Shown here: positions 11,047-22,075 of the stretch, one piece after another
How the letters are laid out: each line of letters begins with the position of its first letter
Numbering within the stretch: the stretch's first letter is position 1
From: Deroplatys truncata
Taxonomy: Eukaryota; Arthropoda; Insecta; Mantodea; Mantidae
Length of the DNA stretch: 64,000 nt
NCBI GenBank assembly: GCA_030765065.1
Contig: CM060977.1
Coordinates: 96,179,795-96,243,794 of the forward strand
Direction: 5' to 3'
Program-made: the position numbers and the translations under genes
The notes under the pieces: generated by a model
Databases searched by the model: none
Told to the model about the DNA's origin: nothing
What the model saw: the letters and a program-made list of their open reading frames with translations, nothing else

Positions 11047-11900
11047 TGAAGAATCTTTGTAGCTGCTACGTATGAAAAGTCAGTTTGAAGATGATGTATT
11101 ATTTCGAATGCTGAGGAGCCGAACCTGAAATAGTTGTAACCGCACGTATGGTAAAAAGTTTCAGGTAGCCCTCGCCAAAAACTTTAAAAATATTAACTTT
11201 GTAATTTGGCTGTTTCTTTAAATATTATATATTTATGTTTGCCTCGGCTCCGTCAGTATTATTGTTGGAGACATGGATTTCTTTGCAAGGCGTGGTGCGG
11301 CTGAAAAATGTAGGCTTACACAGATTATAATTTTTACATCACTACATTTATTAACCCTTGACACAATTTAAATAACACTTCACTGATTTGGAGAGCTGTG
11401 AGTTTTCTTTATTAATTACTTTCACTTTGTAACACGTGAACTATTTTTTCTCACATGAAATACGTATTAAACTTCTCGAGGATGCGTTTTGTGTCTGGTT
11501 AGTAACGTTCTCTGCTAGCAACTGACTTCTGAATTTGTACAGTTTGCCCTATTTCAGTTTCTGATTGGATAATCCTACTCCAATAGAATACCTTTATTTT
11601 ACTTAAGCTTTCTTCTGGTTCTTGAGTGGTTATTTTATAAACTGTCTCAAAATTACATTATTGTTGCTCCAAGAATTACTAGTAGAATTTAAACTTTCTG
11701 ATTCATTATTGCCTCAAGGTTACCTCATTTTTAGCAGCTTTTAACCTATCATTCTCACAGCTCTAACATTATTAAATTACTTAATACATTCACATAACAT
11801 TACTGAACATGTATACAATGTTATAAACATATACAATGACTTTTACATACATTTTACAAATTATTACATACATATATTGCTTTAAGGCGGGCTGTTACTG

Positions 11901-11944
<44 letters not shown>

Positions 11945-11984
11945 ATTAGACTGAAATCATTTAAGTGTTAATATATATATATAA
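11040..11984 (-). mobile_element. R2 solo-LTR-like element, copy a, nested in R1
   Basis: Matches the other R2 copies along its length: ACCGCACGTATGGTA near 11139, the block like GTAGGCTTACACAGATTATA near 11309, TCTCACAGCTCTAACATTAT near 11753, and TTAAGGCGGGCTGTTA near 11882. The orientation of CCAAT and AATAAA motifs suggests the sense strand is reverse. An (AT)n tract near 11905-11940 and another near 11975 obscure the right end. There is no coding region. Confidence 0.7.
11901..11943. repeat. (AT)n microsatellite
   Basis: About 20 consecutive AT dinucleotides near the end of the R2 copy. Confidence 0.9.
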
Positions 11985-12487
11985 TAAATTGAATGTATAT
12001 CTTGAATTTTCTGGGAATAAGCCTATGAATTCCTCTTCATTTACAAGGAATGTTGTTTAATATTCTATAACTAGTAAACATTAAGCGATGGACGAAAACA
12101 TTATCGCAATAAAATGTATATATCTTTAAAACACACACTTTATTTCAAATAAATTTTTTGTGGAATCAGCCATTTCCAAGATATCCCTTATTAAATTTTC
12201 GAATTGTTCAATACCTTAAAGTTCTGTCGGCATTCAGTTGTTTCTCGCTATTGCGTAGAAAGGGTATGTAATTTTAACGCCAGCATATAGAGTCCAGTTT
12301 TTAAACATTTGAAAATCGCTGTTCTAATTGTATCTATAACGAAATGTATAATATAACTATTTTTGCAAAGGTTTATCTCGATTGAAACGAAGTAGATCAA
12401 AATATGAACTTTCATAACTATAATTTGTCTAATTAACGATAAAGGGTAGAGAAGAGTATGTGAGTGTAAAACATAAGATTTTTCATT
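11985..12487 (+). repeat. R1 repeat, forward, right part resuming after the LTR
   Basis: Starts at TGTATATCTTGAATTTTCTG near 11995, exactly where R1 stops at 11015 in consensus order. It continues through AACATTAAGCGATGGACGAA (about 12079), the TTTCTCGC block (12241) and a right end like GTGTAAAACATAAGATTTTT at about 12464-12485. Together with 10760-11039 it is one R1 copy split by R2. Confidence 0.75.
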
Positions 12488-12594
12488 CAATCTCTCCGTA
12501 CTGTGGAGAAAAATTAATATTTTGGAGATATTTTAGGGGTTATAAGACCAGAAAATCATGTGCCTTTGCCCATTGTAGAGAAAAGATAATGTTT

Positions 12595-13505
12595 TTTTAC
12601 TTTCTCTACTACGTATAGTAAGTAGGGGAAGTATTGTATTCCACCCAAAAATTCGATACCGAGATTTCACCGGAAATACATGTTTTGAGACTCAGTGAAT
12701 CCAAAAAAAGCATTTTTGGAAACATGTCCGTGTGTGTGTCTGTCTGTGTGTCTGTGTGTCTGTGTGTCTGTGTGTCCGTGTGTCTGTGTGTCTGTGTGTC
12801 TGTGAACAGCATAACTCAGAAACGAACAGTCGTATAAACACCAAACTTGGTATTTAGGTTCAGTATCTTCCAGAGATGCGACACGAAGGTTTTCAAGAAA
12901 ATCCCCCCACCCCAGACTACCCTTTACATGGAACATTTTTCGAAAATTTTAATTTTCTCAAAAATGGCTCTAACGATTTTGATTAAAATATCATATGTTT
13001 AAGATATTGTCATGAGAAATGAAATGTATATCTCGAATTTTCTGGGAATGTCTCCAAAAGTATTCTTCATTGTGAACGACTTTTGCATAACTGGTAAACC
13101 ATAAGAGATAGACAAAATTTTACTACACAAAAAATGTAGATCGCATTAAAATACACAATTTATGTCATACACATTTCTTTTGTTGAGTGAACCGTTTTAG
13201 AGATATTGCTTGTTATTTCCTTAAATTTTCCAATACTTATACTTTTTCTCAAATTCGTTATTCGTTTTTTTTATTTCCTGGACATGTAAAGACAATGGAA
13301 TGCGCCACATAGCAACCAGCGTTAAAATATTTGACTATCGCTTTAAACCTAGCATATTCCCCTTGCATCTACAAGAAAATTACCAAAAAGATTGACATCT
13401 CGTTATCTCGATTAACATGAAGCATATGGAGAATAAGCGTTTGTAAAAATAGGTTGTACAAGAGTAGAGAAAGTCATGTGAGTGTAACACATCAGATTTT
13501 TAGAA
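12595..13505 (+). repeat. R1 repeat, best complete forward copy
   Basis: A perfect 11-bp inverted repeat bounds it: ACTTTCTCTAC at 12599-12609 and GTAGAGAAAGT at 13464-13474. A palindrome, TACTACGTATAGTA, lies just inside the left end. A GTGTGTCT tract occupies 12727-12802. The right flank runs on through CATGTGAGTGTAACACATCA. Short frames over the GT tract are low-complexity artefacts. This copy serves as the reference for R1. Confidence 0.85.
12727..12802. repeat. GTGTGTCT microsatellite inside R1
   Basis: About ten repeats of TGTGTGTC-like units. The tract sits at the same internal position in other R1 copies, as CA-rich sequence in reverse copies (49602, 62078) and GT-rich in forward copies (4950, 44015). 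Confidence 0.9.
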
Positions 13506-13554
13506 TTTCTCCTGCTGATCGAAGTTGACCGCGTAGTCTCTCAATGCTGGAAAG

Positions 13555-13640
13555 CGTTTCAGACAACATATTTTGAATCGTAGACCCGCGATATACAGGC
13601 TAGCATTCTAACCACCAGACCACAGAGGCCCCCCCATTAA
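13555..13640 (-). mobile_element. tRNA-headed SINE fragment (head only)
   Basis: On the reverse strand the sequence reads like a tRNA 5' half: CCTCTGTGGTCTGGTGGTTA (box A-like) followed by GCTAGCCTGTATATCG and a degenerate box B near 13570. It resembles the S5 head. The body is not recognisable. Confidence 0.5.
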
Positions 13641-13654
13641 TGATGAAGCCATAC

Positions 13655-13760
13655 GGGTAAAAGAAGAAGAGTGCAAGATATATCATGCCGCACGACAATT
13701 TAATCTGGGGAAACTCACACTACAATGAGGGCCGTTTTAACTAAAGAAAATAAGAAAGAT
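13655..13760 (+). pseudogene. Possible psq-type helix-turn-helix transposase fragment
   Basis: One forward frame reads EEECKIYHAARQFNLGKLTL and then meets a stop. This resembles the psq-type helix-turn-helix of pogo/Tigger transposases (pattern S.R.AA..F.V.KSTL). Only about 30 residues can be aligned by eye and nothing downstream confirms it. Confidence 0.3.
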
Positions 13761-14307
13761 TTAACAATCTCGAAGCATAAAACGAAAGTAATGGATTCGT
13801 AGGTAAAAGGCTGTGAGACCAAGGATGTAGTGCAAGATTAAAACGTAGAACAGATCAATAATTTAAATTTTCTTTCCTGACATTTATCTTATACATATGG
13901 AAAGGATATTGATAATAAAATCCATTAATTGAATAACATGCGCCATTAGGACACTCCGCAGTAAGGCAGATCAAACTGTACAAAGTTATGGCAATGCCAT
14001 TAATGAGCAAGATTTGGACCTTAAGACGAGGCGGCACTTCCTATCTTAGTGCACTGTGTTGTAGTGTATTTAACGCTCTAACTCACATCACAATGCCGAG
14101 AGTAGATTGCTCTCAAACTGATAAACATATAGGCTTGAACGACAAGGACATGGAATGAGGTGATGGAAGGAAATTTCTTATTTTCCAAATGACTGTGCAT
14201 AACAAACTTCAATCTGGTTTGCTGTATTCGCATAGTAATTCGCATTAGATTGCTTCTACTTTATAAGTTTAACAAGGAAAACACATTAAATATTGATATT
14301 ATATATA
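13761..14307. other. No supported feature
   Basis: AT-rich sequence with short frames only. No repeat copy, RNA gene or motif was recognised. Confidence 0.5.
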
Positions 14308-14572
14308 TTAGTCGTGTTTTATTTGGAGGATGTTGTGGTGGTTATTTTAGGGTCGATTTAATTTGACCTTAATTCTAGGTTCCTATTTAAAGAAATCAAA
14401 TTGACCCTACAATGACTATCATAACATCTTCCAAAAAAAATACGACTAGTGGAATTTACTTTTCCCCATAATATTAAGGAACTTTTATTAATGTCATTTC
14501 TTTCTACAACCCTTAGTTTTGGCGATATTGTGCAGTCTCAACTTAAATGGTCCATCCTGTATATACGTGTAT
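14308..14572. mobile_element. Fold-back MITE, copy 2 (shorter loop)
   Basis: Left arm TTAGTCGTGTTTTATTTGGA at about 14310 and right arm (reading AAAAAAATACGACTAGTGG near 14433) are reverse complements. The right end, TTAAATGGTCCATCCTGTAT, matches the end of 476-1060. The internal loop is only a few tens of bases, so this copy is almost a pure hairpin. Confidence 0.7.
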
Positions 14573-15824
14573 AGTTTAACATCAACGTCCATATTTATAA
14601 AATATTCATAATTAAGCTTCCTCAAAGCATTACATACAGGTACAATTACAAATATGCAATTTAACATGTGCTATTATGTTCATTTGTGTTGTTCGCTTCC
14701 TTAAAGTTTCTACCTACAGATTTCTTATATAATCTTGCTCGACAGAGAATTACGAAATTTATAATTTTAGAAGAATTTATTTGCCTTTTACAACTTCCCT
14801 ACGCATTTAATTGTGCATTTGGAAACCACACACACGTAAGCCTGTTGAATTAAATTTGTGAATTTCTACTTATAAGCGTGGTTAAGGTTGAATTTAGATT
14901 AAAGCCGAAACTTTTAGATGTACGCCCTAATTTGCTGCTCGCGAGTCCCTTGCTGAAGTGTTTTCTGTCGCCAACTTCGCCACATTAGGCCCTGTCTCTT
15001 CTCTTTCTCCCATCGGTTGAGCTGATCACTTCCAGCTGGCAAGAGGAGGAATTTGGCGACAACACTGCCCTTCCCCATGCCTTCCTTTCCGACGTAATCT
15101 TGATAGCGACGTCAGATACTTCCATAGTTGCTATATTACCTAAGTTTTATAGCTACATCGATGGTTCTAGTCGCTAAATTTATCTTCTAATGCAGGATCA
15201 CCGCTTCTGGCCATAATATTGTATACTGTCTTGGGTGGGGGTTGTACAAAACGTACATTACCAAAGTTAAATTTAGCAACTGTGATGCAGCTTTCCTAAA
15301 AAAAATCTATAACTCCTAGGACCCTGTTTTTTACGCAATACAGTAAAAAGCTTTGTGAATACTTAAGAAGGGGGTTGGTGGATATCTAAACTTCTTACCC
15401 AAAATATGTTTTTACCAAATGTCTATTTTTCAAGAAAAAAAGTTGCAATTTTTGGTCATAATACTTTTTCAACACACAAACTTTTAAAATGCCTACGTTA
15501 AAGTACTCATGGCTATTGCAATAATAACTGATCAACTTTTCATTATGTATCTGCTAAAAAGGTACATTGGAGTTGAGAAAATCAAACTTTATGAGAACTT
15601 AGTCTACAGAGAATATTACATTTCCGGACCATATAACGGATTATCTGTATCTCATAAATATTACTTTCTAAAACATTACACGATTATACAGGATGATCCG
15701 TTTGATATGTTAGAAAAATAAAACGTTATATATGAGTTTAATGCGGACATCGCTGGGCAGTTTTTTTTTTTTGTAAAATAAGCAAAACGAATAGAAGTTA
15801 ACAATAAGTGATGTTTCAGAATTC
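14573..15824. other. No supported gene
   Basis: Open frames of 61 and 70 codons (14668 and 15509) have no recognised domain. A GC-richer block at 14930-15120 contains a weak inverted pair (GTCGCCAA and TTGGCGAC). No family match was found. Confidence 0.4.
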
Positions 15825-16085
15825 ACCCGCCTGGAATGGCAACACTAAATTGCATAGGAGACAAAATGGTGGCCATGCCACAACAGCATGCTCAGTGTGT
15901 CTTATGGTATGTGCAATGCGTCTCCAAATAATGCAGTTATGCTTGTTGACTCGGTCACTCACATAAAATGTTGCTTTGTCCATGAACATTCATCGATTTA
16001 AATAGTGATCGTCCGCTTCCTGCCTCTCACAAATAATGACAGTACACTTGTGACGAGCTTCATAATTATGCTGCATCAAAGCATT
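15825..16085 (-). pseudogene. DDE_3-type transposase fragment, decayed
   Basis: Reverse-strand pieces read ADDHYLNR, MFMDKATFYVSDRVNKHN and then CIIWRR. They match the segment around the first catalytic Asp of DDE_3 arthropod transposases (pattern F.D.ATFHVSG.VNRHN..IW). The Asp itself is present as MD. Beyond about 15920 the similarity is lost. It is related to the fragment at 6830-7680. Confidence 0.65.
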
Positions 16086-17293
16086 TCATGTAATTATGCT
16101 GCATATTTCATTTAAGTGGCCGAGTCAATAAGTATAACTCCGTTATTATTTTAAGAGTTGTATTATAATCTACTATTATTTAAGGATTCCAGATGAATTT
16201 TTTTCAACAACCAATGAGGAAGAATGTATAATGTGTGCAGCTGAGGTGTCGAGGCTCAAGAGATGCTTACAGGAGAAAGTCAAGGAGAATAAAATAGGGT
16301 GCTGGTTGGGACCGGTGGCGCTGATGACGTATAGCAAGATGTGGAGGAACCTCGGTCGCTCCCCCTCCATATAAAAATTTATACTGCAAAATATATGCCC
16401 AGCCATTTCCCACAGTTCCGCCTCTTTATGGTATGTAAAATACACACTTCTGTTTAAAACCGTCTATTATTTTCTTTCTTTACACTTAAGGTCTCTTAAA
16501 TCTGCTTTCTTTGAATAATATGGAATGACTTCATACCTAAGCACTTTGCGAGATATTGGAAACGAGGTTTATGAGCCATTATGTTAGGTTCAGACTCATT
16601 CTTTATGATAAACACCTCCCCCCTGAAAGTAATTCTGTCTGCCTTGAATTCGTGCCAAAACTGATATCAGCTTTAAATGGCAAGCACTTGAGACAATAAC
16701 TGGGGGATAATTTGTAACGGTGACAAACGAACGGCAGAGCAAAGAGGATGGAAATTCCCTTGAGTTTGTGCCTCGTCATCAAGGGTAATCAGCATTAATT
16801 TGCCAAGGCACAGGGATAAATGGAAAGCAACCTCTTGTCACCTGGGGCTCTCTTCTTCTTTCCTTCTTGTTCATCAAGTCTTCCTCTGGGTAAATTTTGA
16901 GACAATTTCTAATAGACAATTAATATGCAGTTCTCTTCCATCGAGGTTTTAATTCGCTAAAAGCTTGTATGATGTGTTTAAAGTTCAAATAGTGACGAGT
17001 TACTAAATCTAAGATGTTAATTCAATTTTTCATAAAAATGATTTAATAGTTTGTGAAATTTCATGTAAAATACGTATATAGACGATTGGTTGGAGATAGA
17101 GGTAGGCATTCTCACCCGAAGTAAATTCCAGAATCTCTAAGGCGACCCAAGGAGATATTTCTGGATATTTTCCACACCTCCCGCGAACTCCCTCTAAGTA
17201 CCTGTAGTACTAAGTACTAAGAGTGTGCTCGCGACAGTGAGTCGGGTTGTTATGTGATATTATACAGTGCTGGTAAATCAGCGATTTCTGTGA
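16086..17293. other. Non-repetitive island, function unknown
   Basis: None of the window's repeat families occurs here. At 16680-16900 a more complex stretch contains homeodomain-like sites (GGTAATCAGCATTAATTTGC) and an E-box-like CACCTGG. It could be a non-coding regulatory sequence. No coding frame of interest is present. Confidence 0.3.
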
Positions 17294-17306
17294 GCGTTAG
17301 TGACTG

Positions 17307-17592
17307 TCGTCCTCCGTGGTGTAGTGGTTACCTAGTTCCTGAGGTCGCGGGTTCTAACCCGGCGGAGGGCGACGGATCTTTTTTCGGGCGTAAAAAATTT
17401 TATCATGGCTTTCTTAGGAAGGGAAGTAAAGCCGGTGGTCCTGTGTCGTAGATTTACGGCACGTAAAAGAACCTGAAGCCTGATAAAGAGGTCTCCGAGC
17501 AAAATTACCTATTTTTCACGCCCAATATAGAATGGGACACCAAGGACCACAGTAGTTAAAAAGCTTCCATAAATAAAGTTCAATTTAATTTA
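17307..17592 (+). mobile_element. S2 SINE, full length with target duplication
   Basis: tRNA-derived head with box A-like TGGTGTAGTGGTTA and box B-like GGGTTCTAACCC at about 17320-17365. The S2 body follows (CGTAGATTTACGGCACGTAA, about 17446) and then an A/T-rich tail with AATTTAATTTA. A perfect 13-bp duplication, GCGTTAGTGACTG, flanks it at 17294-17306 and 17593-17605. Pol III transcription from the internal promoter is the known mode of such elements. Confidence 0.92.
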
Positions 17593-17639
17593 GCGTTAGT
17601 GACTGCCTGGAACAGATAAGACTAGTCCTATTTTCATAG

Positions 17640-18080
17640 TTAGTGTGTAACTGGAAAGGGAAGAGGAGTTCTGTGCTCAAAAGTTACTGAGTATCCGGAG
17701 GAGAAAAGGAACCCTGTGTTCGAAGCTACAGGGAACAGGGAAGAGGAGCCCTCTGTTTGACAATTACTGTGTATCCGGAAGAGAGAAGAGAAGTCCTGTG
17801 CGATAGCTAGTGAGTAAGCGGAAGAGGTAAGAGGAGTAATGTGTTCGACAGTTACTGAGCGTGCATAAGAAGACAGAAGAGGAATTCCATGTTTGACAGT
17901 TACTGAGTATCCGTAAAAGGGAAGAGGAATCCTGTGTTCGGTAGTTACTGAGTACTCGGAAAATAAAAGGAACCCTGTGTTCGACAGCATGTGAGCAACT
18001 GGGTGAGAGAAGAGCAGCCCTATGTTCGACAGATAGTGAATATCCGGAAGAGGGAAGGAGAGTTCTGCGATCGACACACA
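17640..18080. repeat. About 45-48 bp minisatellite, nine or so units
   Basis: The unit runs GTTACTGAGTATCCGGAAGA, then GGAAGAGGA, then a block like CCTGTGTTCGACA. Starts are clear at 17851, 17899 and 17944, spaced 48 and 45 bp. Because the spacing is near a multiple of three, both a 152- and a 105-codon reverse frame stay open and encode 15-16 residue repeats. They have no start context or domain and look like by-products of the repeat. Confidence 0.88.
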
Positions 18081-19286
18081 CACATACTGTTGGACCACCA
18101 GAGGAAGGCGAGTGGAGCGTGGGGTGCGATGGGGGTTTGAGCGGTTTATCAGCTCATATAGTCAATTTGTTTACAACGAAATATGTGTGTTTGAATCACC
18201 CATGCTGCTAGATGTAATACTTGAATGTAGCTGCTGTGATAGGTATTATGCATTATTTTATTCTCGCTGCTAATACCCGTTATGATATAAGTACAACTAA
18301 TATAATATTCTGCTACTTTTATTCTTTTCTATTCTTTATGGTTGCTGTTCGAAAGAAAGGACAAACTGTTCAGTGACGACATGGGTGATCTATCTGACAA
18401 AACTGTGAAATTATATGATACTATTGTCAGTAAACATGATTGGGGTCAGCAGAAAATGTTTACGTAGCACATTCCTCTCGCTCGCCTTATTCTGTCCATT
18501 TGCACATAGAGTTTGTCACTGTGGGGCAAAAGCTTCCACCATCAATATCTCTGAAAAAACAATGAATTGAAAACTAACTTTCACAAATTTGAAGTCAGGG
18601 GACAGCTTTAATTAAAGTACGTTATATAGGCCATCAAAAATGTAACGAACTATGATTTTCAAAATAAGCTCCGAATTCTTTAAACGTAAACACCGTATTA
18701 TTTTTTTACCCAATGGATAACATGGAAAATAACACTAAGAGCCACATGTTGTACATCTCAATAGATGAATTACATCCAGAGAAGCTGTAACTGAATTTGA
18801 TGCTTAAGATACAGTGTAAGTTATTTGTTTATTTTCATTTTTGTGGCTGAAAATCCTGTGTTATTTCCATCGCTATTAATAACAGTGAAAATGACATTAA
18901 GCACAGCTTTTGTCATTATGTAATACATCAATCACCTCGCGAAGCAGCCTGAAATTCATGCTAGATAGTCAACGACGCGATTGAACCTCAGAATCTGCAA
19001 CTGATATGCGTTTCGTTGTATCTGAAGTGTGAACTTCGTGTTACAATTTCTTGGGATGTGTCTACCATATTGCGTTTATTCTTAATGTTATTTTCTATGG
19101 TATTAATTGCGTAAAAGTTATACGGGATTTTCATTAAAAATAACGACCTGTATCAGCTGCATTAATGAGTGCGTCTCCTGTCTTCATGCCTCTGAAGCCA
19201 TTTTTCAATTCCTATTTTTGTTTCTGAAATATTTATAGCGGTAGTTTTAAGTAACTCTCCAGCTATATAAAAAATTCAAACGACAA
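18081..19286. other. No supported feature
   Basis: Contains a short (CA) run near 18075 and otherwise complex AT-rich sequence. No frame, RNA or repeat family was recognised between the two minisatellites. Confidence 0.45.
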
Positions 19287-20440
19287 ACTTTAAGGAGATC
19301 TAGAGCGATGGTATAGGACACCTATGGTCTATGACAAATTCCCAGGGGTTATAGAGGATGGTATAGAAACACCTTGATTTACAACACCTATGGTCTGTGA
19401 CGACAAGCTTTCAAAGATTATTGAGGAATGGAATAGGGACACCTTGATTTACAACATCTATGGTCTGAGAGGACAAACTTTTAAATCTTACAGAGGAGTA
19501 GATTAGGGAAAGCTTGATTTACAACACCTATGGTCTGGGAAGACAAACTTTTAAAGGTTACAGAGGGTTAAAATAGGAAAATCTTGATTTACAACAACTA
19601 TGGTCTGTGAGGACAAGCTTTTAAAGGTTACAGAGGAATAGAATAGGGACACCTTGATTTACAACAACTATGGTCTGTGAGGACAAACTTTTAAAGGTTA
19701 CAAAGGGTTAAAATAGGAAAATCTTGATTTACAACAACTATGGTCTGTGAGGACAAGCTCTTAAAGCTTACAGAGGGTTAGAATAGAGACACCTTGATTT
19801 ACAACACCTATGGTCTGTGACGACAAACTTTTAAAGATTACAGAAGGTTGGAATACGTACACCTTGATTTACAACACTTATGGTCTGCGAGGACAAGCTT
19901 TTAAAGGTTACAGAAGATTAGAATGGGCACACCTTGATTTACAACACCTATGGTCTGTGACGACAAACTTTTAAAGACTACAGAGGGTTGGAATACGTAC
20001 ACCTTGATTTACAACACTTATGGTCTGCGAGGACAAGCTTTTAAAGGTTACAGAAGATTAGAATAGGGACACCTTGATTTACAACACCTATGGTCTTTGA
20101 GGACAAGCTTTTAAAGCTTACAGAGGAATAGAATAGTGAAACCTTGATTTACAACACCTATGGTATGTGATGTCAAACTTTTAAAGCTTACAGAGGCTTG
20201 GAGTATAGACACCTCGATTTACAATACCTTATGTTCTGTGACGACAAGCTTTTAAAGGTTACAGAGAATAGGGACACCTTGATTTACAACACCTATAATC
20301 TGTATTAAGGGGGCTACAGAAGGTTGGCATAGGGACACATTGATATTGAACAGCTATGTTATTTGAAAACGTTTCAGATAATACACAGAGATGGTATAGG
20401 GACACATTTATATACAAAATCTATGATCAGAGACATCAAA
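19287..20440. repeat. 70-bp minisatellite array, about 16-17 units
   Basis: The unit contains CACCTTGATTTACAACACCT, ATGGTCTGTGACGACAAAC, TTTTAAAGGTTACAGAGG and GAATAGGGA. Successive TTAAAG starts at 19621, 19691, 19761, 19831, 19901, 19971, 20041, 20111 and 20181 give a period of exactly 70 bp. The edges (19287-19480 and 20250-20440) are more diverged and include short units. Two higher-order pairs stand out: units at 19831/19971 and 19901/20041 are nearly identical, suggesting a 140-bp duplication. Confidence 0.95.
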
Positions 20441-20724
20441 CTTTGAAGTACGAAGTTATTTTTCATTTGAATATGCGTAGTGATAAATGTAAATAAATCA
20501 TTACTTACTACTAATTCGGTATTGATTTGCACTCTAAAATAGTAAATCTTCTACTCGTGACTATAGTTACTATTGGGGTATTTTCACAGTTGTGAGTTTT
20601 CCTTTTAGTGGAAAAATGCTCCGTCAGCAACGTCCATGGATACTTCCACTTTCACTTGGAGAGTCATACACATCAGAGAAACACTACTTGGTGTAGGTAA
20701 GTAGCAGAGAATGTTAAACAATCA

Positions 20725-21290
20725 TGTGGATTTCTCTACTCACTCTTCTACAAACTATTCTTAGAAAAGCTTATCAATATAGCTACTTCCTGTTAATCCA
20801 GATAATCTTTGGTTTTCATATTTATACATTTAGACATACGACATGATACCAAAGAGACATTAAGATTTTTAAAAAAAGTGTCGCTATATAACGGTTTTGA
20901 AATTCCATACTCTTTGTATAACCAAGAGAAAAAGGTTACTTTCCATTCGGTAAAACTAAAGTAGTTTAAAATTCATACCAATAACCAGAAATATCTTGGG
21001 AGGGTTTGACCACAATTCTTTAATGATACCTATATTCTTTTACAGTAAGAGTTCATTTATCTCTTACGGTTTACCAATAATGGAAGATTAATTCACAATG
21101 AAGAGTACTTCACAGGAATTTAGTCCCACAGAAGAATATTACCACGAAATTCAGGGTATACATTTAATTTGTCATACAAATTTCTGAAAATTATGGTATT
21201 TAATCAAAATTGGTAGAGCCATTTTTGAGAAAATAAAAAAGTCTATTCAAAATGGTAGTTCGAGGTAGCTGGTTTCTTGAAAATACTCGT
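20725..21290 (-). repeat. R1 repeat, reverse, diverged, cut by S1
   Basis: Diverged R1 landmarks: TTTCTCTACTCACTCTTCTA near 20732, TCAAAATTGGTAGAGCCATT near 21205, and TTCTTGAAAATACTCGTGTC near 21272. An S1 SINE begins at about 21295 and the R1 tail is not found beyond it. Confidence 0.6.
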
Positions 21291-21294
21291 GTCA

Positions 21295-22075
21295 CTTCCC
21301 TGGGGATGCTGATGTTGCGGAAACGCGTGTCTCTCTCCACGAGGTCCCGGCCTCGATACCCACAGACCGCTCGCTTTGACCCATGGGTTTTTTACGGTTT
21401 CGCCGCGTCGGCGGGCGAAATTTTGGGTTGTTCATCTCCTACCACGACTTTCCGGCCCTCATTACCTGTATCCATCGTCTTCCTTGTCATCTGTTTCAAG
21501 GCTGTGTGACCAGATGACGATTGCGGCTGGGCGGTGAATGTGCGCTCTATAAAGGTTTCTTTCCTGGCGTCGTTCGGTACTACTCAGATAGGACCCGCCT
21601 CAGAGTGGGGCACACCAAGGGGTCACCGCCGGGGGTTTGCGCTCTTGTAGGTGTGTCCGGGCGGTGGCGACGGATGCGTTCGATCTGGAAATATTTGGGG
21701 TCCCGTCCACGCTTTGCCCGTCGTCATCCGCCCTTTGGGTCTCTCTTGGCTTCCTGTCGTCCTCCGTGCGTAAAAATCCTAAGCATAGCTTCCTTCGGAA
21801 GGGTGGTCCATGTAGTAGTTTTACGGCACGTAAAAGAACCTCAAGCCTGATAAAGAGGTCTCTGAGCAAAATTATAGGTCTTTCACGCCCAAATAGTATG
21901 GGACGCCCAGGACCACAGCAGTTAAAAGCATCCATAAATAAAACAGAATTTAATGTTTTTTTCCTAGCAAAACTCCTTCCCAGGGGCCACGGTAGAAGCA
22001 GATAAGGCCTTGAGGCCTATTTGCGGTGCTCTGCCTCCCTTGAGGACCAGCTCTAATTGCCTTTCACTTTTCCAG
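21295..22075 (+). mobile_element. S1 SINE, forward, split by an S2 insertion
   Basis: tRNA-like head remnant near 21330-21370 is followed by the S1 body: TTCATCTCCTACCACGAC near 21432, GCGGCTGGGCGGT near 21523, and a 3' part, CAGGGGCCACGGTAGAAGC, at about 21979. S2 interrupts it at about 21758-21953. The overlapping 85-122 codon frames are GC-rich by-products. Confidence 0.75.
21758..21953 (+). mobile_element. S2 SINE, internally deleted, nested in S1
   Basis: Begins GTCGTCCTCCGTGCGTAAAA, which joins the S2 5' end directly to a point after the tRNA head. It then follows S2 to CCATAAATAAAACAGAATTT. The head's box B is missing. Confidence 0.75.

Noticed and set aside
12609..12936. Frames encoding Thr/His/Asp repeats
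   Set aside because: They are translations of the GTGTGTCT microsatellite inside R1.
17320..17375. Possible tRNA gene
   Set aside because: It is followed by the S2 body and flanked by a 13-bp target duplication.
17640..18098. 152- and 105-codon reverse frames
   Set aside because: They arise from the 45-48 bp minisatellite and encode only the repeated unit.
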